This document shows positions 40,670 to 51,111 of a stretch of DNA of 64,000 bases, piece after piece. This stretch comes from Luzula sylvatica (taxonomy: Eukaryota > Streptophyta > Magnoliopsida > Poales > Juncaceae), in assembly GCA_946800325.1 (NCBI GenBank), contig OX326960.1, forward strand, positions 23,055,150 to 23,119,149, written 5' to 3'. A program made the translations under genes and the position numbers. Position 1 is the stretch's first letter; the number at the start of each line of letters is the position of its first letter. The notes below the pieces were generated by a model. That model was not told the origin of the DNA and ran no database searches. It saw nothing but the letters and a program-made list of their open reading frames with translations.

Positions 40670-41836
40670 TTAGCCTATTTCGAGATTATATGAGGCGCTT
40701 ATGCTTTTAGCGGCTTTACGACCGCCTTTGAGCAGTCTCATTAAGAGATTGGAGACTTGAGCGATTGCCATGATTATTTTTCGTTTAGCGTAAGTTGAAC
40801 TTGGCGTGAAGAGTTTCTTTATTTTATCTTGGATTTTTCCAAGATTATCTTCTAAAGGCCTTTGTTGGAGAGGCGTTGTAAGAGGCGTGAGTGTCTCGAA
40901 TGTATTTGACTTCCTTGATAAATCTACACAAGTTGAAATTCTATCATGAGAAGCATCATAGTTCTTAATTGAATTAAAATTGATGATATATGGAAAGAAT
41001 TCACCTTGGAGAATTGTAGATTTTTCTTCTTGCTCGTTTGATAATTGCGCGTTTTCATCGATTGGAGTGAGTTGAACCGTCTTTTGGAGAGTTGAACCCA
41101 ATGACACCTTTTCTTCTTCAATTGTCGTTCTCGTTCCAACACTTTCATCGAATCCCCCCATACTTGAACTCTTGTCACCTTCAATCTCCACAATCTCCTC
41201 GTTTGAATATTCTAACTCGAGACAAATCACTCTTTGATCTAGATCGTTTACGATGGATTGAATATTTCCGAGTCGTCGAGAGGTGGTTTTAATCTCATGC
41301 GAGATATCACTTATCTCTTGTTTGATTTCTTGTTTGATTTCTTCAAAATCTTGTTTCATTTCTTCATAAACTTGTTCTTGCTTTTGTTTAAGAGATACCA
41401 TCATCGCCATCATTTCCTCCATCATTCTTTTTAATTCTTGGTCTTGATCTTCGTTTTGGGATTGAAATTGTGGATCTTGGTAATCAAATTCATGTTGAGA
41501 TTCGAGTTCGTTTTGAGAAGGTTCGTATATGGGGTTTGAGTAATTATTGGTGGTTTCGGTATAGGATTGTGTCTCATAACCCCATGGGGATTCGTTTTCG
41601 TATTCGCGAGCTTCGTAGATGGGATTTTGATAAAGGGTCTCGGTGTGTGATTCTTCGAATTGATTTGAGGTGGAACATGAGAGCAAACCGAGCCTTCGTT
41701 CTTCTTTTCTTTCTTCCCATTCGTCGATGTCTTGATTGATCATTTCTTTAAGCGTCATGTGTTTTGGATATCTTCTTGGAGTTCTTTCTTGAGTTAGCAA
41801 TTCTCCAAACGTTCTTGGTCTTTCTTGATGATCCAT
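40670..41836 (-). CDS. Retroelement ORF, coiled-coil protein of unknown function (gag position)
   Basis: An intact 388-codon ORF starts about 135 bp downstream of the primer-binding site, where gag normally lies. The N-terminal 50 residues are basic and acidic (RRYPKH, EERKEERR). Residues about 65-130 are rich in Glu, Gln, Tyr and Asn and contain NPIYE twice, about 30 residues apart. Residues about 132-210 form a strong predicted coiled coil (KQKQEQVYEEMKQDFEEIKQ region with heptad spacing). The C terminus is basic (KKLFTPSSTYAKRK and RLLKGGRKAAKS). I see no CCHC zinc knuckle, protease motif or canonical retrotransposon gag domain. It could be a divergent gag, an extra ORF1 of the Tat kind, or a captured sequence. 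An open frame in so young a copy is expected and is not in itself evidence of selection. Confidence 0.7.
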   Translation of the reverse strand: MDHQERPRTFGELLTQERTPRRYPKHMTLKEMINQDIDEWEERKEERRLGLLSCSTSNQFEESHTETLYQNPIYEAREYENESPWGYETQSYTETTNNYSNPIYEPSQNELESQHEFDYQDPQFQSQNEDQDQELKRMMEEMMAMMVSLKQKQEQVYEEMKQDFEEIKQEIKQEISDISHEIKTTSRRLGNIQSIVNDLDQRVICLELEYSNEEIVEIEGDKSSSMGGFDESVGTRTTIEEEKVSLGSTLQKTVQLTPIDENAQLSNEQEEKSTILQGEFFPYIINFNSIKNYDASHDRISTCVDLSRKSNTFETLTPLTTPLQQRPLEDNLGKIQDKIKKLFTPSSTYAKRKIIMAIAQVSNLLMRLLKGGRKAAKSISASYNLEIG

Positions 41837-41972
41837 CTTGCTCTACTCCGTGTACCTCGCAAGAATAGAAAAATTTCGAAATTAGTGAAATATCAAGTTC
41901 AAACTTATCAATTCTATTAAAAATATCACTCAAGATTGCAAGTTCGATTCATAATTTGACTTAAACATTACT

Positions 41973-41989
41973 CCCCGGCAGCGGCGCCA
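41973..41989 (-). other. Primer-binding site, complementary to the tRNA-Asp 3' end
   Basis: The minus strand reads TGGCGCCGCTGCCGGGG, two bases inside the 5' LTR. It pairs with the 3' end of plant tRNA-Asp including CCA; from memory there is at most one difference from the common GGCAACGGCGCCA ending. tRNA-Asp priming is known from Athila and Tat elements. The site fixes the element's orientation. Confidence 0.88.
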
Positions 41990-41991
41990 TT

Positions 41992-43020
41992 TGATGAACG
42001 GGTTTTCGATCACTTTTAAATTGATATATCGTTGTATGTGAAAACCAATTCAATCAACAAGTTTGGAATTTAATGTGTATAGTAGTAATATGCAAGTTCG
42101 TTCCACGAGGAGTATATGCGTCAAAATATGATTAAACTTCAGATCTTTAAAATAATTATTTAGAAGTTTCCAAAATTAATGAAAATTTGTGTAGAGATAG
42201 TTCTGAATATTATCAAATTTATCCTAAAATTTCAAACAATTTGGACAACGGAATAAAAAGTTATTAACGAATTACAATCAGGTCTCTGAAAAACAGTCCC
42301 TGGAAAAAGCAGGTTTTTAGTTTAAATGACAATTTTCAAAGACTCATATCAATTCGAATATTTCATGAAATTCAACATTTCAAAAAGTTCCCGAAACTAG
42401 AAATCAAGATCTACGTAATGAAAGAAACAATTTTAACTTTCTAAGCAGAAACTTAATCTAAATAGGCAGAAACTTAATCGAAAAGAGAATTAAGGGCAGA
42501 AATGCAAGTGAAAGAGCAAAGATTCAATTCAAACAAGAAACATTCATTCACACAAACAAGCAAAGATTCACACTCTTTACACAAGTCCAATTCAGTTTAT
42601 ACTACAAGAATTTCAAGAAAGGAAAGAAAACACCTAGAGAGATGAAGAAAGCTTCGAGTCTCGTCGTAAATGTCTTCCTCGTTGGTTGAGATGCGTAGAA
42701 AGCTAGTCACCTCGCACAACGTGTTCCTTTTGTACCGATTCACTTGCCGATCGAAGAAAGCTCCAAACCGGTTACGTGAACTTGAGATTTGCAAGGAACC
42801 AATTGGAAGAAAGCTCCCAATCGATTAGAGTAAGCCCGACTCCTTGCTCGCGCGGATTCGGACGAAGAAAGCTCATATCCAAAATCTCACAACTCGATCT
42901 TCGTTGAAGTGTAGATCGATCCACCGAATGAAGAAAGCTTCTACTCGTTGATCAATCCTGGGAATTATCGTTCGTATTTGCAATTCTTGTGTGTTCTTGA
43001 AAGTTCTTGGACTTGCTTAA

Positions 43021-43062
<42 letters not shown>

Positions 43063-43529
43063 CAGAAAAATGGTGAAGAGAATGTAAAACTGCCCCAAGG
43101 GCCTTTGGGGTCTATTTATAGTGCATTAGGAGCCTTCCCATTGGTCTAGAGATTGTTGAGAGGATTGAGGGTAGTTTGGTAATTGTAGGTGAGGTAGGTG
43201 GGCTGAATGGTGGTTAAAGTGTGAGTGGTTTTCGTATAGAATTTGGTGTAGACTTTTGTGTGGTAGATTTCTTGCCTCCTTCTTCATACGTGTACCGAAA
43301 TGGACAGTATAATATATCGATTTTATCGGCGCGAGAAGAGGAAGACAACTACACTGTTGGAATGCCAAAAACCTTCGCCCAAAAACCTAAAATTATCAAT
43401 AAAACACACTTAGTGAAGAAATATTCTTGCTATCTCAAATATGAACAATTATATATATAAAGTTGTGATTCAAAAGGGCTAAAATCCCCAAATTAGATAT
43501 CAAAAAGGTGCTTTATTTTCCTCTTATCA
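41992..43529 (-). repeat. 5' LTR of the retrotransposon
   Basis: This 1538-bp direct repeat begins TGATAAG and ends TTCATCA when read on the minus strand, so it has the standard TG...CA ends. It is the 5' LTR because the primer-binding site lies just inside it. It contains a TATA box, a GA microsatellite of about 40 bp (43021-43062) that is longer than in the other LTR, and six spaced AGAAAGCT motifs. Confidence 0.95.
43113..43120 (-). promoter_or_regulatory. TATA box of the 5' LTR
   Basis: TATAAATA reads on the minus strand within CACTATAAATAGACCCC. A start about 30 bp downstream would place R and U5 in the roughly 1.1 kb to the inner LTR edge. The same motif lies at 38797-38804 in the 3' LTR, where it could drive minus-strand transcription into the satellite. 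Confidence 0.65.
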
Positions 43530-43534
43530 CATAG
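43530..43534. repeat. Target-site duplication, right (CATAG)
   Basis: This is the second copy of the 5-bp duplication, immediately outside the TTATCA end of the right LTR. Five base pairs is the normal stagger made by Ty3/gypsy and Ty1/copia integrases. Confidence 0.97.
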
Positions 43535-46500
43535 CAATCTTTTTACGTTTTGAGGAGTTAAAATGACGTGGTTTTAGATGGTTTGTATCGTATCTTTCAT
43601 TGCATAACTTTTCACCAAATTTTACAAACACTAGGAAAGTTTGTTTTTCGATTCATACAATTCTTTTAAAGCTATGAGGTGTCCAAATAATGTGTTTTGA
43701 GATGGTTTGGATCGAATGTTTTACTACGTGACTTTTCACCAAATTGTACAAACACTAAAAAAGTTTTCTATTTGATTCATAGCAATCTTTTAACGTTTTG
43801 AGGAGGTCAAATAACGAGTTTTTAGATCGTTTGTATCGTAACTTTCACGACTTAACTTTTCACCAAATTTTACAAACAGTAAGAAAGTTTGTTTTTCGAT
43901 TCATACCATTCTTTTAATGCTACGAGGACTCCAAATAACGTGTTTTCAGATGGTTTGGATCGAATGTATTAATACTACATAACTTTTCACCAAATTGTAC
44001 AAACACTAAGAAAGTTGACTATTCGATTCATAGCAATCTTTTTACGTTTTGATGAGTTCAAATAACGTGATTTTAGATCGTTTGTATCGTATCTTTCACT
44101 ACATAACTTTTCACCAAATTTTACAAACACTAAGAAAATTTGTTTTTCGATTCATAACAATCTTATAACTCTCTGAGGAGCCCATATAACTTTTTTTTAG
44201 ATGGTTTGGATTGAATCTTTTAGTACGTAATTTTGCACCAAATTGTACAAACACTAAGAAAGTTTTCAATTCGATTCATAGTAATCGTTTTACGTTTTGA
44301 GGATTTAAAATAATGTGTTTTTAGATCATTGTATCGTATGTTGCACTACGTAACTTTGCACCAAATTTTACGAACACTTAGAAAGTTTGTTTTTTTATTC
44401 ATAACAATCTTTTAACTCTCTTGGGGGCCCAAATAACATGTTTTGAGATGCTTTGGATCGAATCTTTTACTATGTAACGTTTTACCAAATTGTACAAACA
44501 CTAAGAAAGTTTTCTTTTCGATTCATAACAATCTTTTTACATTTTGAGGAGTTACAATAACGCGTTTTTAGATCGTTTGTATCATATCTTTCACTACATA
44601 AGTTTTCACAAAATTTGACAAACACTAAGAATGTTTTCGATTCGATTCATACCAATCTTTTTACGTTTTGAGGAGTTCAAATAACGAGTTTTTGGATCGT
44701 TTGTATCGTATCTTTCACTACGTAACTTTTCATCCAATTTTACAAACACTAAGAAAGTTTATTTTTTGATTCATACAATTCTTTTAGCGCTACGAGGAGT
44801 CCAAATATCGTGTTTTGAGATGGTTTGGATCGAATGTTTTACCACATAACTTTTCACCAAATAGTACAAACACTAAGAAAGTTTTCTATTCGATTCATAG
44901 CAATCTTTTTACGTTTTGAGGAGTTCAAATAACGTATTTTTAAATCGTTTGTATCGTATATTTCACTACGTAACATTTCACCAAATTTTACAAACACTAA
45001 GAATGTTTGTTTTTCGATTCATAATAATCTTATAACTCTCTGAGGAGCACAAATAACTTGTTTTTGAGATGGTTTGGATGGAATCTTTTAGTACGTAATT
45101 TTGTACCAAATTGTACAAACACTACGAAAGTTTTCAATTCGATTCATAGCAATCGTTTTACGTTTTGAGGAGTTAAAATAATCTGTTTTTAGATCATTTG
45201 TATCGTATGTTTCACTATGTAACTTTGCACCAATTTTTACAGACACTTAGAAAGTTTGTTTTTCGATTCATAACAATCTTTTAACTCTCTTAGAAGCCCA
45301 AATAACATGTTTTGAGATGGTTTGGATCGAAACTTTTACTATATAACTTTTCACCAAATTGTACAAACACTTAGAATGTTTTCTTTTCGATTCATAGAAA
45401 TCTTTTTACATTTTGAGGAGTTCAAATAACGCGTTTTTAGATCATTTGTATCATATCTTTCACTACATAAGTTTTCACAAAATTATACAAACACTAAAAA
45501 AGTTTGTTTTTCGATTCATACCATTCTTTTAACTCTCTGAGGAGCCCAAATAACATGTTTTGAGATGGTTTGGATCGAATGTTTTACTATGTAACTTTTC
45601 ACCAAATTGTACAAACACTAAGAAATTTTCTATCCGATTCATAGCAATCTTTTTACGTTTAGAAGAGTTAAAATAACGTGTTTTTATATCATTTGTATCG
45701 TATCTTTTACAACATAACTTTTCACCAAATTTTATAAACACTTAGAAAGTTTGTTTTACGATTCATAACAATCTTATAGCTCTCTGAGGAGCCCAAATAA
45801 CTTCTTTTTGAGATGGTTTGGATCGAATATTTTACTAAATAATTTTGCATCAAATTGTACAAACACTAAGAAAGTTTTTAATTCGATTCATAACAATCTT
45901 TTTACGTTTTGAGGAGTTAAAATGACGTGGTTTTAGATCGTTTGTATCGTATCTTTCACTGCATAACTTTTCACCAAATTTTACAAACACTAGGAAAGTT
46001 TGTTTTTCGATTCATACAATTCTTTTAATGCTATGAGGTGTCCAAATAATGTGTTTTGAGATGGTTTGGATCGAATATTTTACTACGTGACTTTTCACCA
46101 AATTGTACAAACACTAAGAAAGTTTTCTATTCGATTCATAGAAATCTTTTTACGTTTTGAGGAGTTCAAATAACGAGTTTTTAGATCGTTTGTATCGTAA
46201 CTTTCACTACGTAACTTTTCACCAAATTTTACAAACACTAAGAAAGTTTGTTTTTCGATTCATATAATTCTTTTAACGCTACGAGGATTCCAAATAACGT
46301 GTTTTCAGATGGTTTGGATCGAATGTTTTACTACATAACTTTTCACCAAATTGTACAAACACTAAGAAAGTTTTCTATTCGATTCATAGCAATCTTTTTA
46401 CGTTTTGATGAGTTCAAATAACGTGTTTTTAGATCGTTTGTATCGTATCTTTCACTACATAACTTTTCACCAAATTTTACAAACACTAAGAAAGTTTGTT
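43530..46500 (+). repeat. 3-kb block, copy 1 (partner about 51112-54080)
   Basis: An offset of 7582-7583 bp links this stretch to 51112-54080: the CATAG at 43530 matches 51112 and 45529 matches 53112. The first 1.4 kb also matches 16547-17990. Both copies share the TTGGGGGCCC box and the AATGTATTAATACTACAT insertion. The blocks diverge after about 46500 and 54080. Confidence 0.8.
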
Positions 46501-49038
46501 TTTCGATTCATAACAATCTTATAACTATCCGAGGAGCCCAAATAACTTGTTTTTGAGATGGTTCGGATCGAATCTTTTACGGCGTAATTTTGCACCAAAT
46601 TGTACAAACACTTAGAAAGTTTTCAATTCGATTCATAGCAATCTTTTCACGCTTTGTGGAGTTAAAATGACGTGTTTTTAGATCGTTTCTATCGTATCTT
46701 TCACTACGTAACTTTTCACCAAATCTTACACACACTAAGAAAGTTTGTTTTTCGATGCATAACAATCTTTTAACTCTCTGAAGAGCCCAAATAATGTGTT
46801 TTGAGATGGTTTGTAATGAATGTTTTGCTACGCAACTTTCACCAAATTGTACAAACACTAAGAAAGTTTTCTATTCGATTCATAGCAATATTTTTACGTT
46901 CTGAGGAGTTCAAATAACGTGTTTTTAGATCATTTGTATCTTACCTTTTACTACGTAACTTTTCACCAAAATTTACAAACACTAAGAAAGTTTGTTTTTC
47001 AATTCATAACAATCTTATAATTCTCTGTGGAGCCCAAATAACTTGTTTTTGAGATGGTTTGGATTGAATCTTTTACTACGCAATCTTGCACCAAATTGTA
47101 CAAAAACTAAGAAAGTTTTCTATTCGTTCCATAGCAATCTTTTTACGTTTTGAGGAGTTCAAATAAATCGTTTTTAGATCATTTGTATCGTATCTTTTAC
47201 TGCATAACTCCTCACCAAATTTTACTAAAACTAAGAAAGTTTGTTTTTCGATTCATAAGAATCTTTTAACTCTCTGAGGAGCCCAAATAACGTGTTTTTA
47301 AGATGGTTTGGATCGAATCTTTTACTACGCAATTTTGCACCAAATTGTACAAACACTATGAAAGTTTTCTATTCGTTCCATAGCAATCTTTTTACCTTTT
47401 GAGGAGTTCAAATAAATCGTTTTTAGATCATTTGTATCGTATCTTTAAATGCATAACTTCTCACCAAATTTTACAAACTCTAAGAAAGTTTGTTTTTCGA
47501 TTCATAACAATCTTTTAACTCTTTGAGGAGCCCAAATAACGTGTTTTTAAGATGGTTTGGATCGAATATTTTACAACGTAACGTTTCACCAAATTGTACA
47601 AACACTAAGAAAGTTTTCAATTCGATTCATAGAAATCTTTTTACGTCTTGAGGAGTTCAAATAACGTGTTTTTAGATCCTTTGTTTCGTATCTTTCACTA
47701 CGTAACTTTTCACTAAATTTTACAAACACTAAGAAAGTTTGTTTTTTTATTCATAACAATCTTATAACTCCCTGAGGAGCCCAAATTACGTGGTTTGAGA
47801 TGGTTTGGATCGAATGTCTTACTACGTATCTTTTCACCAAATTGTACAAACACTAAGAAAGTTTTCTCTTCGATTCATCGCAATCTTTTTACGTTTTGAG
47901 GAGTTAAAATAATGTGTTTTTAGATCGTTTGTATCGTATCTTTCACCACGTGACTTTTCACCAAATTTTACAAACACTAAGAAAGTTAGTTTTTCGATTC
48001 ATAACAATCTTATAACTCTATGAGGAGCCCAAATAACTTGTTTTTGAGATGGTTTGGATTGAATCTTTTACTACTCAATGTTGCACCAAAATTGCACAAA
48101 CACTAAGAAAGTTTTCTATTCGATTCGTTGCAATCTTTTTACATTTTGAGAAGCTCAAATAACTTGTTTTTAGATCATTTCTATCGTATTTTTTACAACA
48201 TAACTTCTCACCGAATTTTACAAACACTAAGAAAGTTTGTTTTTCGATTCATACGATTATTTTAAGGCTATGAGGAGTCTAAATGACGTGTTTTCAAATG
48301 GTTTGGATCGAATGTTTTACTACGTAACTTTTCACCAAATTGTACAAACACTAAGAAAGTTTTTCTATTCGATTCATAGCAATCTGTTTACGTTTCGAAG
48401 AGTTCAAATAACTTGTTTTTAGATCGTTTGTATCATATCTTTCACTACGTAACTTTTCACCAAATTTTACAAACACCAAGAAAGATTGTTTTTCGATTCA
48501 TAACAATCTTATAACTCTCCAAGGAGCCCACATAACTTGTTTTTGAGATGGTTCGGATCGAATCTTTTACGACGTAATTTTGCACAAAATTGTACAAACA
48601 CTTAGAAACTTTTCAATTCGATTCATAGCAATCTTTTCACATTTTGAGGAGTTAAAATAACGTGTTTTTAGATCGTTTGTATCGTATCTTTCACTACGTA
48701 ACTTTTCACCAAATCTTACACACACTAAGAAAGTTTGTTTTTCGATGCATAACAATCTTTTAACTCTCTGAGGAGCCCAAATAATGTGTTTTGAGATGGT
48801 TTGGATTGAATGTTTTGCTACGCAACTTTTCACCAAATTGTATACCACTAAGAAAGTTTTCTATTCGATTCATAGCAATATTTTTACGTTTTGAGGAGTT
48901 CAAATAAATCGTTGATCTCATTTGTATCGTATCTTTTACTGCATAACTTCTCACCAAATTTTACAAACTCTAAGAAAGTTTGTTTTTTGATTCATAACAA
49001 TCTTTTAACTCTCTGAGGAGCCCAAATAACGTGTTTTT

Positions 49039-50900
49039 AAGATGGTTTGGATCGAATGTTTTACTACGTAACTTTTCACCAAATTGTACAAACACTAAGA
49101 AAGTTTTCTATTCGATTCATAGCAATCTTTTTACGTTTAGAGGAGTTAAAATTACGTGTTTTTAGATCATTTGTATCGTATCTTTTACTACATAACTTTT
49201 CACCAAATTTTATAAACACTTAGAAAGTTTGTTTTACGATTCATAACAATCTTATAACTCTCTGAGGAGCCCAAATAACTTCTTTTTGAGATGGTTTGGA
49301 TCGAATATTTTACTACGTAATTTTGCATCAAATTGTACAAACACCAAGAAAGTTTTTAATTCGATTCATAACAATATTTTTATGTTTTGAGGAGTTCGAA
49401 TAACGTGTTTTTAGATCCTTTGTATCGTATCTTTCACTACGTAACTTTTCACCAAATTTTACAAACACTAAGAAAGTTTGTTTTTCGATTCATAACAATC
49501 TTATAACTCTCTGAGGATCCCAAAATTACTAGTTTTCGACATGGTTTGGATTGAATCTTTTACTACGCAATTTTGCACCAAAATTGCACAAACACTAAGA
49601 AAGTTTTCTATTCGATTCATAGCAATAATTTTACGTTTTGAGGAGTTCAAATAACGTGTTTTTAGATCATTTGTAACGTATCTTTTACTACATAACTTCC
49701 CACCAAATTTTACAAACACTAAGAAAGTTTGTTTTTCGATTCGTAACAATCTTTTAACTATCTGAGGAGAGCAAATAACTTGATTTCGAGATGGTTTGGA
49801 TCGAATCTTTTACTATGGAATTTTGCACCAAAATTGCACAAACACTAAGAAAGTTTTCTATTCGATTCATAGCAATATTTTTACGTTTTGAGGAGTTCAA
49901 ATAACGTGTTTTTAGATCGTTTGTATCATATCTTTCACTACATAAGTTTTCACAAAATTTTACAAACACTAAGAAAGTTTGTTTTTCGATTCATACCATT
50001 CTTTTAACTCTCTAAGGAGCCCAAATAATGTGTTTTGAGATGGTTTGGATCGAATGTTTTACTACGTAACGTTTCACCAAATTGTACAAACACTAAGAAA
50101 GTTTTCTATTCGATTCATAGCAATCTTTTTACGTTTAGAGGAGTTAAAATTACGTGTTTTTAGATCATTTGTATCGTATCTTTTACTACATAACTTTTCA
50201 CCAAATTTTATAAACGCTTAGAAAGTTTATTTTACGATTCATAACAATCTTATAACTCTCTGAGGAGCCCAAATAACTTCTTTTTGAGATGGTTTGGATC
50301 GAATATTTTACTACGTAATTTTGCATCAAATTGTACAAACACCAAGAAAGTTTTTAATTCGATTCATAACAATCTTTTTATGCTTTGAGGAGTTCAAATA
50401 ACGTGTTTTTAGATCCTTTGTATCGTATCTTTCACTACGTAACTTCCCACCAAATTTTACGAACACTAAGAAAGTTTGTTTTTCGATTCATAACAATCTT
50501 TTAACTATGTGAGGAGAACAAATAACTTGATTTCGAGATGGTTTGGATCAAATCTTTTACTATGGAATTTTGCACCAAAATTGCATAAACACTAAGAAAG
50601 TTTTCTATTCGATTCATAGCAATATTTTTACGTTTTGAGGAGTTCAAATAACGTGTTTTAGATCATTTTTATCGTATCTTTTACTACATAACTTCTCACC
50701 AAATTTTACAAACACTAAGAAAGTTTGTTTTTTAATTCGTAACAATCTTTTAACTATCTGAGGAGCCCAAATAACATGTTTTTCAGATGATTTGGATTGA
50801 ATCTTTTACTACTTTACTTTTCACCAAATTGTACAAACACTAAGAAAATTTTCAATTCGTTTCATAGCAATCTTTTTACGTGTTGAGGAGTTCAAATAAC
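49039..50900 (+). repeat. Two tandem copies of a unit of about 998 bp
   Basis: GATGGTTTGGATCGAATG followed by the rare CGTTTAGAGGAGTTAAAAT variant occurs at 49041 and again at 50039, a step of 998 bp (eight monomers). The following sequence matches through the GAATTTTGCATCAAATTG and TTTTTAATTCGATTC variants. The end of the second copy is approximate. Confidence 0.7.
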
Positions 50901-51111
50901 GTGTTTTTAGATCATTTGTGTCGTATCTTTCACTACGTAACTTTTCACCAAATTTTACAAACACTAAGAAAGTTTGTTTTTCGATTCATAACAATCTTAT
51001 AACTCTCTGAGGAGCCCAAATAACTTGTTTTTGAGATGGTTTGGATCGAAACTTGTACTACGTAATTTTGCACCAAATTGTAGAAACGCTCAGAAAGTTT
51101 TCAATTCGATT

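Larger units (their letters stand above)
37687..43529 (-). mobile_element. Young non-autonomous LTR retrotransposon (Ty3/gypsy Tat/Athila-like, LARD type)
   Basis: The element is 5843 bp. Two direct LTRs (37687-39213 and 41992-43529) enclose about 2.8 kb. It is flanked on both sides by CATAG, a 5-bp target-site duplication that restores the satellite sequence exactly. A primer-binding site next to the right LTR and a purine-rich tract next to the left LTR show that it is transcribed on the minus strand. The LTRs differ by two substitutions (37721/42026 and 38531/42836) and the length of a GA tract, so the insertion is recent. The internal region holds one intact ORF but no visible protease, reverse transcriptase, RNase H or integrase, so it must depend on enzymes from another element. 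The tRNA-Asp primer site and the GAGGACGACAAAAGCTAAG-GTGGGGG type 3' end fit Tat/Athila relatives; that lineage call is an inference. Confidence 0.95.

Noticed and set aside
40924..41739. ORFs overlapping the 388-codon retroelement ORF in other frames
   Set aside because: They are shorter, overlap a longer frame with clear coiled-coil composition, and show no features of their own.
37687..43529. Autonomous retrotransposon with pol
   Set aside because: No reverse transcriptase, integrase, RNase H or protease motif is visible on either strand in the 2.8-kb internal region.
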